DNA of 64,000 bases from Actinokineospora auranticolor (GTDB lineage: Bacteria; Actinomycetota; Actinomycetes; Mycobacteriales; Pseudonocardiaceae), in NCBI RefSeq assembly GCF_002934265.1, contig NZ_PTIX01000004.1:454961-518960 (forward strand), written 5' to 3'. Positions 15,958 to 23,576 of this stretch are shown piece by piece. The notes below the pieces were generated by a model. That model did no database searches. It was not told where the DNA came from and saw only the letters and a list, made by a program, of their open reading frames with translations. Within the stretch, counting starts at the first letter, position 1, and every line of letters begins with the position of its first letter. Made by a program: the position numbers and the translations under genes.

Positions 15958-16521
15958 ATGGACAGCCCCATGAGCCGCGCCACCGAGAGCGTGGTGGCCC
16001 TGGCACGCACCGTGACCCCGGAACAGTTCGACCGCTCGACACCGTGTCCCGAGTGGACAGTCAAGGACCTGATCAACCACCTCACGCTGTGGAGTGGCGT
16101 CGTCGCGGTGCGCACCGCCAACCGCCTCCCGGCACCCGGGGACGGCAGCGAGGACGAGGCGGTCGACCGCTCCGCCACCTGGCCCGACGGGTTCATCGAC
16201 GGCGCCCGCGCCGCCGCCCGCGCCTGGGACGCCCCCGGCGGCCTCGACGGCGAGACCGCGATGATGGGCGACCCGCGCCCGGCCCGCTTCTTCCACGACA
16301 TGCTCCTGGCCGAGCTCGTCCTGCACGGCTGGGACCTCGCCACCGCCACCGGCCACGAGTTCACCGTCGACGACGACGTCGCCGAACTCGCCCGCGCGAG
16401 CACCGCCGCCATGGCCGAACAGGGCCGCGAGTGGGGCGTGTTCGGCGCCGAGGTGGCGGTCCCGGAGGACGCGCCGGTCCTGCACCGCGCCCTCGCGATC
16501 AGCGGCCGCGACCCGCGCTAG
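15958..16521 (+). CDS. TIGR03086-type protein with mycothiol maleylpyruvate isomerase fold
   Basis: A 187-residue DinB-superfamily protein. It begins with the helical MDMPI_N-like core: TPEQFDRSTPCPEWTVKDLI then NHLT, the usual Pro-Cys-x-x-Trp and Asn-His signature, and ELVLHGWDLATATG near 125, the motif with the second metal-ligand His. These proteins are confined largely to actinobacteria and may use mycothiol as cofactor, but few have known reactions. The ATG at 15958 is the only good start. The gene faces away from the AraC regulator across 64 bases and is followed 38 bases later by the flavoprotein oxidase on the same strand, so all three may form one locus. Confidence 0.82.
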   Translation: MDSPMSRATESVVALARTVTPEQFDRSTPCPEWTVKDLINHLTLWSGVVAVRTANRLPAPGDGSEDEAVDRSATWPDGFIDGARAAARAWDAPGGLDGETAMMGDPRPARFFHDMLLAELVLHGWDLATATGHEFTVDDDVAELARASTAAMAEQGREWGVFGAEVAVPEDAPVLHRALAISGRDPR

Positions 16522-16559
16522 CCGTTTCGGCCGGGCCGAGGTGGTGGCACGCTCCAGCC

Positions 16560-17609
16560 ATGGACTGTGACGTGGTCGTGGTCGGCGGCGGGATCGCCGG
16601 GGTGTCGGTGGCGGCGGAACTGGCTGGTGAGCGGTCGGTTCTGCTGGTGGAGGGGGAGTCCGAGCTGGCCCGGCACACCACCGGCCGGTCGGCCGCGGTG
16701 TACCTGCCCAGCTTCGGCGGTCCGGTCGTGCACAACCTGACGTTGGCCAGCAGACCACTGTTCGGCGACGTGCTGCGGGCGCGATCCCTGCTCTGGCTCG
16801 ACACCGGCGGCGGTGGCCTCGACGAGGTCGTGGCGACGGGCGAGGCCGTGGAGATCACCGTCGCCGAGGCGCTGGAGCTGAGCCCGGTGCTGCGCCCCGA
16901 CCGCCTCGCCGGGGTGGCCCTGGACGCGGGCACCATGGACATCGACGTCATGGCCCTGCACCAGCGCTACGTGCGACGGCTGCGGGAACGCGGTGCGATC
17001 CGGGTCGGCGCGCCGGTGACCGCGATCCGGCGCGACGGCGGCGGTTGGCGGATCGGCCTGGGGACCGACGAGGTGCGCGCGGGCTACGTGGTCAACGCGG
17101 CGGGCGCGTGGGCGGACCGCGTCGCGCGGCTCGCCGGGGTGCCGGAGGTGGGCCTGCGCCCGATGCGCCGGACCATCGCGATCGCCAAGGGGCGCCCGGT
17201 CGATCCCCGGTGGCCGCTGGTGGGCGATGTCGCCGACACGTTCTACTGCCGCCCGGAGGGTGACGCCATGCTCGTCTCCCCGGCCGACGAGACCCCTGCC
17301 GAGCCCGGTGACGCCAAACCCGACGAGCTGGACATCGCCCTGGCGTTGGAACGGGTCAACCACTACACCACGCTGGAGCTCCGCACGGTGCGCACGGCGT
17401 GGGCGGGCCTGCGCACCTTCGCGGCGGACCGCGAGCCGGTGGTGGGGGAGGTGCCCGGGCACCCCGGGTTCGCCTACTTCGCGGGCCAGGGCGGCTACGG
17501 CATCCAGATGGCCCCGGCCCTGGCGATCCTCGCCGCCCGCCAGATCCTCGGCGAGCCGACCGACGTCCCGGCGGAGGCCGTGTCACCTGGGCGGTTCGTG
17601 CGGGGGTGA
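16560..17609 (+). CDS. DAO-type FAD-dependent oxidoreductase
   Basis: A 349-residue flavoprotein of the D-amino-acid oxidase/glycine oxidase superfamily. CDVVVVGGGIAGVSVAAELA gives the FAD Rossmann motif at residues 3-22, ARHTTGRSAAVYLPSFGG near 40 is the typical DAO region contacting the flavin, and the C-terminal AWAGLRTFAADREPVVGEVP then YFAGQGGYGIQMAP is the second FAD-binding block. The expected reaction is oxidative deamination or demethylation of an amine or amino acid. The ATG at 16560 starts directly at the conserved strand. It lies 38 bases after the mycothiol-isomerase-fold gene. The long non-coding purine-rich region begins right after it. Confidence 0.87.
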   Translation: MDCDVVVVGGGIAGVSVAAELAGERSVLLVEGESELARHTTGRSAAVYLPSFGGPVVHNLTLASRPLFGDVLRARSLLWLDTGGGGLDEVVATGEAVEITVAEALELSPVLRPDRLAGVALDAGTMDIDVMALHQRYVRRLRERGAIRVGAPVTAIRRDGGGWRIGLGTDEVRAGYVVNAAGAWADRVARLAGVPEVGLRPMRRTIAIAKGRPVDPRWPLVGDVADTFYCRPEGDAMLVSPADETPAEPGDAKPDELDIALALERVNHYTTLELRTVRTAWAGLRTFAADREPVVGEVPGHPGFAYFAGQGGYGIQMAPALAILAARQILGEPTDVPAEAVSPGRFVRG

Positions 17610-17619
17610 GGGGAAGCGG

Positions 17620-18680
17620 AGGACCTGCGGATGGGCGGCCGGGAGGCGCGCGGCCCGGCTGTGGGCGAGAAAGCAAAAGCGCCCCGACGGGGTCCTGGCA
17701 AGCGGCGAAGGGGCCCTGCAAGGGGGAGGGGCTGCGGACTGATTGCTGGTGGGTTAACGAGCGAGGGGCGCCGGTGGGATGGGGTAGGGGGGCGGCCAGG
17801 AGGAGAGGGGGCAAGCGGCGAAGGGCTGCGCCAAGGGGGTAAGCGCCGAGGGGGTCATCGGGAGACCGGAAGTGGTGGCTGACGAGCGGAGGGGTGCGGC
17901 CCGGCGGTGGGCGGGAAAGTAAGCGGCCTCAGCGGGGTGCTGGCAAGTGGAGAAGGTGGTGTGCCCAGGGCGCTAGCGCCGGGGCCCCTCCAGGCAGGGC
18001 TGCGGACCGGTTGCCTGCGGGGCGCGCGAGAGGGAGCGGCCAGGCTGCGGCCAGGGGTGGCCGGGCTGCGGCAGAGCGAGGGGAACAGGGAAAGGGCACT
18101 GCCAGGCTCCTTGCCGGAGGGAAGCGGGCCTCAGCAGGGTGGCGGCGAATGGGTAGTGGCCGGGGGCAAGTGAAAAGGGCTCACCAGGGAAGGCGCGGGT
18201 GGGCCGCGCAAGGGCGGAGAGCAGGGGCCTTGGGCAGTTTGACGGCGGGACGGAGAGCGGGCGGCGCCAGTGGGTGAGGGGGAAGGCAGTCAGACTGCCT
18301 GCGGGGAGAGGGAAAGCACCCCGGGGCACCCGGTGGGTGGTTGCGGCAGGAGAGGCGCTTCACCAGGGCAAGGAAGCGGTCGGTGACGCCACAGCTGCGG
18401 GCGGCGGATCCGGTGTGCAGGGGGGAGCGCTTCGAGGGTCGGCATGGGCGCCCGCAGGTGGAGAGGTGAGAAGGGGTTGTCTCCGTGCGGCAGCGGGGAG
18501 GGCTGCCGACAGGGTGGAGGACCGCAGAGGAACTGCCCGCGGAGAGGGACGGCCCCATGGGGGCGGGGATCGCCGGGTGGGCCGGAAGAGGTGCGGAAAC
18601 GAAGGGCTGCGGGCAGGAGCTGAGAGCCGAGGACACGAGACAGGTGGGCGGGGGTGGGGTGACGGACTGGCTGGCGCTCG
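17620..18680. repeat. G+A-rich non-coding stretch with degenerate repeats
   Basis: More than 1 kb in which the top strand is overwhelmingly G and A. No frame shows natural protein composition. A block beginning GCGGCCCGGCTGTGGGCGAG near 17650 recurs in diverged form near 17896 (GCGGCCCGGCGGTGGGCGGG), each followed by a GGCAAG...GAAGG segment. A third weaker copy of the same block begins near 18117. The spacing is roughly 205-250 bp, so the region looks like an old, decayed tandem duplication. No transposase, tRNA or CRISPR feature was found. Function unknown. Confidence 0.5.
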
Positions 18681-18689
18681 GTATGGGCG

Positions 18690-18836
18690 GTGGGGTTAGG
18701 GCGGGAGCGGGAGACCCTGGTCGCCGCGGTCGGGTACGCGGTGGACCGGGGCTTCCACCAGCAGTGCTGGCGCCTCGCCCAGTCGTTGCAGAGCTACCTG
18801 GACAGCGTCGGCAGGCACGAGCGGACCCGGGTGGTG
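18690..18836 (+). pseudogene. Remnant of an AfsR/SARP-type TPR regulator
   Basis: About 45 residues read LGRERETLVAAVGYAVDRG and then FHQQCWRLAQSLQSYLDSVG, which is the pattern found where the NB-ARC/ATPase part of BTAD or LuxR-type actinobacterial regulators meets its TPR repeats (W-x-LA-x-L...YL...G). Nothing of the remaining 600 or more residues is present: upstream is the purine-rich stretch and downstream the frame runs into the terminator of the next gene. It is best read as a gene relic. Confidence 0.55.
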
Positions 18837-18883
18837 CTGCTGTGGGTCGTTGCGGTGGGCGTGTTTCTGTTTCTGGGCAAAGC

Positions 18884-18917
18884 GAAAGGGCCGCCGACTC
18901 GAGTCGGCGGCCCTTTC
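18884..18917 (-). terminator. Perfect 34-bp palindromic terminator of the acidic secreted protein gene
   Basis: Two 17-base arms (18884-18900 and 18901-18917) are exact inverse complements, starting GAAAGGGCCGCCGACTC. The hairpin begins 12 bases beyond the stop codon of the leftward gene and carries its own terminal T/A-rich ends (GAAAG/CTTTC). Confidence 0.85.
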
Positions 18918-18929
18918 GGTGGACTTGGG

Positions 18930-19736
18930 TCAGCGGCGGGTGCCGTTGTTGTCCGCGGTGGTGTCGTTGCCGGTCAGGGTGGACACGGTGTCGTTGACCA
19001 GGTCGGTCACCGGGCTGGTGACGGTGTTCAGGTCCGTGGCGGCCGAGGTGTCGGCGGCGTCCGCGACGGTGGTCTCGGTGTTGGTGGCGGCCGGGGTGGT
19101 GCTGGTGTTGGTGGCCGCGGGGGTGGTGCTGGTGGCGGTGGTGTCAGTGGCCGCGGGGGTGGTGGCGGCGCTGTTGGTGGTGGTCGCGTGGTGACCGCGC
19201 AGGTCGATGTCGAGGTCGACGTCGGCGTTGAGGTTCAGCAGGTCACCGTCGAGCAGACCGCCGTGGCCGCCGAGGCCGAGCAGACCGTCGTGGCCGCCCA
19301 GGCCGAGCAGGCCGTGGTGGCCACCCAGGTCGAGGACGTCGTCACCGAGCAGGTCGTCCAGGGCGTCGTCGACGTTGTCGAGGGCGTCGTCCAGGTCGAG
19401 GTCCAGCAGGTCGTTCAGCAGGCCGTCGTCGCACCAGTCGTCGAGGATGATCCACAGCGCGTGGTCGATCGGGATGTCCAGGTCCTCGGCGAGGTCGCCC
19501 GCGAGGTCGACGACGGCTTCCAGCTCGGCCGGGTTGTCGGCGTCCGCGAGGTCGTCGATCAGGTCCTCGTCGAGGCCTGCCACGTTGATGCCCGCGTCCT
19601 GCAGGATGTTGATGACCACCACCGGGTGCACGTCCGCGGCGGTCGACGTCTCGGCGGAGGCGGTCTGGGCGGAGAAGCCGAGCGCGACGGCGGTCGCGGT
19701 GGCCATGAAACCGAGACGGAGAAGGGCTTTGCGCAT
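18930..19736 (-). CDS. Secreted acidic protein with Asp/Leu-rich and GGH repeats (unknown function)
   Basis: A 268-residue exported protein, not recognised. The ATG at 19736 follows AGGAGC by eight bases. MRKALLRLGFMATATAVALG starts a signal peptide cleaved after ASA (residue 28). Residues 30-100 are acidic and helical with two Trp and one Cys (ILDDWCDDG). Residues 100-135 are almost only D, L, A and V. Residues 136-160 hold three copies of a G-rich unit (DLGGHHGLLG, GLGGHDGLLG, GLGGHGGLLD). The last 95 residues are a Thr/Ala/Asn-rich tail (TTPAATNT repeats) like a wall-spanning linker, without an LPxTG signal. The acidic block and His-containing turns could bind divalent metals; this is inference. 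It stands alone with its own terminator. Confidence 0.75.
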   Translation of the reverse strand: MRKALLRLGFMATATAVALGFSAQTASAETSTAADVHPVVVINILQDAGINVAGLDEDLIDDLADADNPAELEAVVDLAGDLAEDLDIPIDHALWIILDDWCDDGLLNDLLDLDLDDALDNVDDALDDLLGDDVLDLGGHHGLLGLGGHDGLLGLGGHGGLLDGDLLNLNADVDLDIDLRGHHATTTNSAATTPAATDTTATSTTPAATNTSTTPAATNTETTVADAADTSAATDLNTVTSPVTDLVNDTVSTLTGNDTTADNNGTRR

Positions 19737-19968
19737 TGCGGGAAGCTCCTAGCGAACTGGCCGGGTTGGACAGTGAAAGGCTTGCAGAACGATCAGTTGG
19801 TGGCGAGTCCACAAGAGAGTGGTCACGTTCGTGATCGTCGAAATCCCTCGGATGGCCCTGGCGCTGGGGGTCTTCTCGTTAGTGGGTCGGGTTTCGGTTC
19901 CGGTGGGAGGAATCGCCGACCCGCCCCGCCCACCTTCGGGTGACGCTCGACCGTGGCCCGCGTGATCA

Positions 19969-20008
19969 CGGCCGGTGCCGGGCCGTCGAACCTGCCCGGC
20001 ACCGGCCG
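19969..20008 (-). terminator. Terminator hairpin of the small secreted protein gene
   Basis: CGGCCGGTGCCGGGC (19969-19983) and GCCCGGCACCGGCCG (19994-20008) are perfect 15-bp arms around a 10-base loop, directly after the stop codon at 20013. Outer bases (CGTGATC/GATCACG) can extend the stem. Confidence 0.85.
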
Positions 20009-20012
20009 CCGA

Positions 20013-20240
20013 TCACGGGGTCGGCTCGGTGCCGACGAGGTCGAGCAGCGGGCTGGCGACGTCGACGTCGCCCTCCTGGACGTTGATCACGTTGACGGTG
20101 ATCGCCGGGAGCAGCGCCGGGGTGTCCGCGGTGGAGCCGACGCCCTCGGCGGAGGCGGCCGTGGCGTTGATCGCACTGAAGCCGAACGCGGCCGCGGCGA
20201 TGCCGAACGCGGCGCCGACGCGGGAAAGGTTGGTGCGCAT
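20013..20240 (-). CDS. Small secreted protein of unknown function (75 aa)
   Basis: Signal peptide MRTNLSRVGAAFGIAAAAFG ends near ASA (about residue 31), leaving a mature chain of about 44 residues: EGVGSTADTPALLPAITVNV then INVQEGDVDVASPLLDLVG. There are no cysteines, so it is not a chaplin or lantibiotic precursor. GAGGA lies 11 bases before the ATG at 20240; a GTG at 20258 would add six non-signal-like residues and is less likely. It has the same orientation, N-terminal style and strong terminator as the acidic secreted protein to its left. A similar FGFSA element (ALGFSAQTASA and FGFSAINATAASA) occurs in both signal peptides, suggesting related export or common origin. Confidence 0.65.
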   Translation of the reverse strand: MRTNLSRVGAAFGIAAAAFGFSAINATAASAEGVGSTADTPALLPAITVNVINVQEGDVDVASPLLDLVGTEPTP

Positions 20241-20350
20241 GGGGAATCCGATCCTCACTACCAGGGTGCCTGACGTGTTTCAGGCGCCAGGCAGCCTGGC
20301 AGACCGCACCGCGCCGTGCGATCCACAGTGGAGTGATCCACCTGAATGTG

Positions 20351-21976
20351 TCAGACGACCGTGCCGATGGCGCGTCCGGCCTGGCGCCCGGAGAAGATGC
20401 AGCCGCCGAGGAAAGTCCCTTCCAGGGAACGGTATCCGTGCACACCGCCGCCGCCGAAGCCCGCCGCCTCGCCCGCCGCGTACAGGCCCGGCACCACCTC
20501 GCCGCCCGCGCGCAGCACCCGCCCGGACAGGTCGGTTTCCAGTCCGCCCAACGTCTTGCGGCTCAGGACGTTGAGCCGCACCGCGATCAGCGGCCCCGCC
20601 TTGGGATCCAGCAGCCGGTGCGGCGCGGCCACCCGGACCACCCGGTCGCCCAGGTACTTGCGCGCCCCGCGCACCGCCGTGAGCTGCAAGTCCTTGCCGT
20701 ACGAGTTGTCCACCTGCTGGTCGCGCGCCACGACCTCGCGCCGGATGTCCGCGGCGGACAGCAGGTCCTCGCCGGTCGCCCGGTTCATCCCGGCCACCAA
20801 CTCGTCCAGGTCTGTCGAGATGACGAAGTCCTCGCCGTGCTCCATGAACGCCTTCACCGGACCCGTCGCCCCCGGCAGCGCCCGCTTCAGCGTGAGCCGG
20901 ATGTCCTTGCCGGTGAAGTCCGGGTTCTGCTCGGACCCGGACAGCGCGAACTCCCGCTCGATGATCTTCGCGGTGAGGATGAACCACGAGTGGTCGTACC
21001 CGGTCTCGCGCAGGTGCGCGAGCGTGGTCAAGGTGTCGAAGCCCGGGTACAGCGGGTCCGGCAGCCGCCGCCCGCGCGCGTCGAGCCACAGCGACGACGG
21101 GCCGGGCAGGATCCGGATGCCGTGGTTGGGCCAGATCGGGTGCCAGTCGGTGATGCCCTCGACGTAGTGCCACATCCGGTCGCGGTTGATCAGGTTCGCG
21201 CCCGCGGCCTCGCTGATCGCCAGCATCCGCCCGTCCACGTGCGCGGGTACGCCGGTCAGCATCTTCGCGGGTGGGGTGCCCAGCCGCGACGGCCAGTTCG
21301 CCCGAACCAACTCGTGGTCGCCGCCGATCCCGCCCGACGACACCAGCACCGCCTGCGCGGAGAGCTCGAATTCCCCTACTACGACACGGGAACTGCTCAC
21401 CCCGCGCTCGACGTCGCTGGCCTCCAGCACGCTGCCGCGCACCCCGGTGACCGCGCCGCCGGTCGTCACCAGCTCGTCCACGCGGTGCCGGAAACGCAGC
21501 TCCACCAAGCCTTTGTCGACCGCGTCGCGCACCCGCCGCGCGAACGGCTCCAGCACGCCCGGCCCGGTCCCCCAGGTGATGTGGAAGCGCGGCACCGAGT
21601 TGCCCGCGCGCTCCGCCCACCCGACGACGGGGAAGAAGCGCACCCCCTGCGCGTGCAGCCACGACCGCTTCTCGCCCGCCGCGAACTCCACGTACGCGCG
21701 CGCCCACCGCCGGGGCCAGTGGTCCTCCTCGCGGTCGAACCCGGCGAACTGCTGCCAGTCGGCCCAGGCCAGCTCCAGCGAGTCGCGCACCCGCAGCCTG
21801 CGCTGCTCGGGGGAGTCGACCAGGAACAGCCCGCCGAGCGACCAGAACGCCTGCCCGCCCAGCGACGCCTCGGGCTCCTGGTCCACGACGACGACCCGCT
21901 TGCCCCGGTCGGCGAGTTCGGCCGCGGCGACCAGTCCGGCCAGCCCGGCACCCACCACGATCACGTCAGCGGTCAC
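20351..21976 (-). CDS. FAD-binding dehydrogenase (COG3573 / fumarate-reductase-like)
   Basis: A 541-residue flavoprotein. The GTG at 21976 follows GAGGGG by eight bases and leads straight into the FAD motif DVIVVGAGLAGLVAAAELAD (residues 4-23). The C-terminal GLYAAGEAAGFGGGGVHGYR then SLEGTFLGGCIFSGRQAG is the second FAD-binding signature of the succinate dehydrogenase/fumarate reductase/KstD superfamily. Length and internal motifs (SLGGLFLVDSPEQRRL, WPNHGIRILPGP) match the actinobacterial COG3573 FAD-binding dehydrogenases rather than true 3-ketosteroid dehydrogenases. Substrate unknown. It is a single gene, divergent from the transhydrogenase operon 214 bases away. Confidence 0.88.
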   Translation of the reverse strand: MTADVIVVGAGLAGLVAAAELADRGKRVVVVDQEPEASLGGQAFWSLGGLFLVDSPEQRRLRVRDSLELAWADWQQFAGFDREEDHWPRRWARAYVEFAAGEKRSWLHAQGVRFFPVVGWAERAGNSVPRFHITWGTGPGVLEPFARRVRDAVDKGLVELRFRHRVDELVTTGGAVTGVRGSVLEASDVERGVSSSRVVVGEFELSAQAVLVSSGGIGGDHELVRANWPSRLGTPPAKMLTGVPAHVDGRMLAISEAAGANLINRDRMWHYVEGITDWHPIWPNHGIRILPGPSSLWLDARGRRLPDPLYPGFDTLTTLAHLRETGYDHSWFILTAKIIEREFALSGSEQNPDFTGKDIRLTLKRALPGATGPVKAFMEHGEDFVISTDLDELVAGMNRATGEDLLSAADIRREVVARDQQVDNSYGKDLQLTAVRGARKYLGDRVVRVAAPHRLLDPKAGPLIAVRLNVLSRKTLGGLETDLSGRVLRAGGEVVPGLYAAGEAAGFGGGGVHGYRSLEGTFLGGCIFSGRQAGRAIGTVV

Positions 21977-22190
21977 GCGCCCACCCCTCACCTCCGCCGG
22001 GTCCACCAGGCGGTTTCCCGGGTGAACCATGACTTCCGGCCAGGGTACCGCCGGTCGGGCACCCGGTCCGGGCGATCTTCGATCCGGGTCGCGGGCACAC
22101 CGAAGACACGGAGCGCGTTCGCCGCATCGCGGAGAGTATTGGCAACTGTGATCGTGCGCGCACCGCGGACCCAAATGGTACAACTGTACT

Positions 22191-23276
22191 GTGACCGCCA
22201 ACACAGTCGTGGGCGTCCCCAAGGAATCGGCCGCGGGCGAGCGGCGGGTCGCGCTCGTGCCGAAAGTGGTCGAGCGGCTGCGCGCCCGCAACCTCTCCGT
22301 GGTCGTCGAGCCCGGTGCCGGGCTCGCGGCGCTCATCCCCGACGACGCCTACGTCCACTCCGGAGCCACGCTCGGCGACCCCTGGGCCGCCGACGTCGTG
22401 GTCAAAGTGGCCCCACCGAACGAAACCGAGGTCGGCGCGCTGCGCGCCGGGTCCGTCCTCATCGGCTTCCTCGCCCCGCTGACCGACCCCGGCAAGGCGA
22501 AAGCGTTGCGCGAGCGGGGAGTCACCGCGTTCGCCATGGAGTCCATCCCGCGCATCTCCCGCGCGCAATCGATGGACGCCCTGTCCTCGCAGGCCAACGT
22601 CGCGGGCTACCGCGCGGCCATGCTCGCCGCCGAGCACCTCACCCGGTTCTTCCCGATGCTGACCACCGCCGCGGGCACCGTGCCGCCCGCCAAGGTGCTC
22701 GTGCTCGGCGTCGGCGTGGCCGGGCTGCAGGCGCTGGCCACCGCGCGCAGGCTCGGCGCGCACACCACCGGCTACGACGTGCGGCCCGAGGTCGCCGACC
22801 AGGTCCGCTCGGTCGGCGCGCAGTGGCTGGACCTGGGCATCGAGGCGGCGGGCAGCGGCGGCTACGCCCGCGCGCTCACCGACGCCGAGCGCGAGGAGCA
22901 GCAGCGCCAGCTCGGCAAGGCCATCACCGGGTTCGACGCGGTGATCACCACCGCGCAGGTCCCCGGCCGCACCGCGCCGACCCTGGTCACCGCCGAGGCC
23001 GTCGAGGGCATGCGGGCGGGCAGCGTGGTGGTCGACCTGGCGGGTGAGTCCGGCGGCAACTGCGAGCTGACCGAGCCCGGCGAGATCGTCGTCGCGCACT
23101 CGGTCACCGTCGCGTCCCCGCTGAACCTGCCCGCCACCATGCCCGAGCACGCCAGCGAGCTGTACGCGCGCAACGTGCAGGCGCTGCTGGAGCTGCTAGT
23201 CGACGCCGACGGCGCGCTGTCGGTCGACTTCACCGACGAGGTCGTCGCCGGTGCCTGCGTCACGAAGGAGGCGTAG
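22191..23276 (+). CDS. pntAA: NAD(P) transhydrogenase subunit alpha, soluble domain (PntAA)
   Basis: A 361-residue dI domain. It begins VVGVPKESAAGERRVALVPK, the standard alanine dehydrogenase/PNT N-terminus, and has ISRAQSMDALSSQANVAGY near 127, the RQD-loop-like region, and KVLVLGVGVAGLQALATARR near 172 for NAD(H) binding. It transfers hydride between NADH and NADP+ on the cytoplasmic side, coupled to proton entry through the membrane parts. The alpha subunit is split: the next gene, which starts directly after this stop codon, supplies the membrane helices, as in mycobacteria and proteobacterial PntAA/PntAB. GTG start at 22191; the -10-like TACAACT is only a few bases upstream, so the mRNA may have almost no leader. 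Confidence 0.95.
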   Translation: MTANTVVGVPKESAAGERRVALVPKVVERLRARNLSVVVEPGAGLAALIPDDAYVHSGATLGDPWAADVVVKVAPPNETEVGALRAGSVLIGFLAPLTDPGKAKALRERGVTAFAMESIPRISRAQSMDALSSQANVAGYRAAMLAAEHLTRFFPMLTTAAGTVPPAKVLVLGVGVAGLQALATARRLGAHTTGYDVRPEVADQVRSVGAQWLDLGIEAAGSGGYARALTDAEREEQQRQLGKAITGFDAVITTAQVPGRTAPTLVTAEAVEGMRAGSVVVDLAGESGGNCELTEPGEIVVAHSVTVASPLNLPATMPEHASELYARNVQALLELLVDADGALSVDFTDEVVAGACVTKEA

Positions 23277-23576
23277 ATGCTGGTCGAGAACCTGGCCGTG
23301 CTCGTGCTCGCGGGCTTCGTCGGCTTCGCGGTGATCTCCAAGGTGCCCAACACCTTGCACACACCGCTGATGTCGGGCACCAACGCCATCCACGGCATCG
23401 TGCTGCTCGGCGGACTCATCGTCGCGGGCCTGGGCGCCGAGGGCGTGCTGGACAAGGTCCTGCTGGTCATCGCCATCGCCTTCGGCACGATCAACGTCAT
23501 CGGCGGGTTCCTGGTCACCGACCGGATGCTGGGCATGTTCAAGAACGGGCCCAAGCGGGACGGGAGCGCGAAGTGA
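23277..23576 (+). CDS. pntAB: NAD(P) transhydrogenase subunit alpha, membrane part (PntAB)
   Basis: A 99-residue membrane protein with about three helices (residues 5-22, 40-54, 60-82), the normal size for PntAB. HTPLMSGTNAIHGIVLLGG near 28-46 is the conserved helix with functional His/Asn residues in proton translocation. Its ATG follows the pntAA stop without a gap, and its own stop overlaps the pntB GTG by four bases (GTGA), so the three subunits are made at matching levels from one mRNA. Confidence 0.95.
   Translation: MLVENLAVLVLAGFVGFAVISKVPNTLHTPLMSGTNAIHGIVLLGGLIVAGLGAEGVLDKVLLVIAIAFGTINVIGGFLVTDRMLGMFKNGPKRDGSAK

Noticed and set aside
17631..18699. Several frames in the purine-rich stretch
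   Set aside because: Protein sequences are Gly/Arg/Ala low-complexity with no conserved motif and no consistent third-position bias.
18884..18917. Perfect palindrome as a protein-binding operator
   Set aside because: It sits 12 bases after a stop codon with no promoter nearby, so a terminator explains it better.
20333..23047. Plus-strand frame of 904 codons
   Set aside because: It is antisense to the COG3573 gene and out of frame with pntAA; the sequence is Arg/Pro/His-rich shadow composition.
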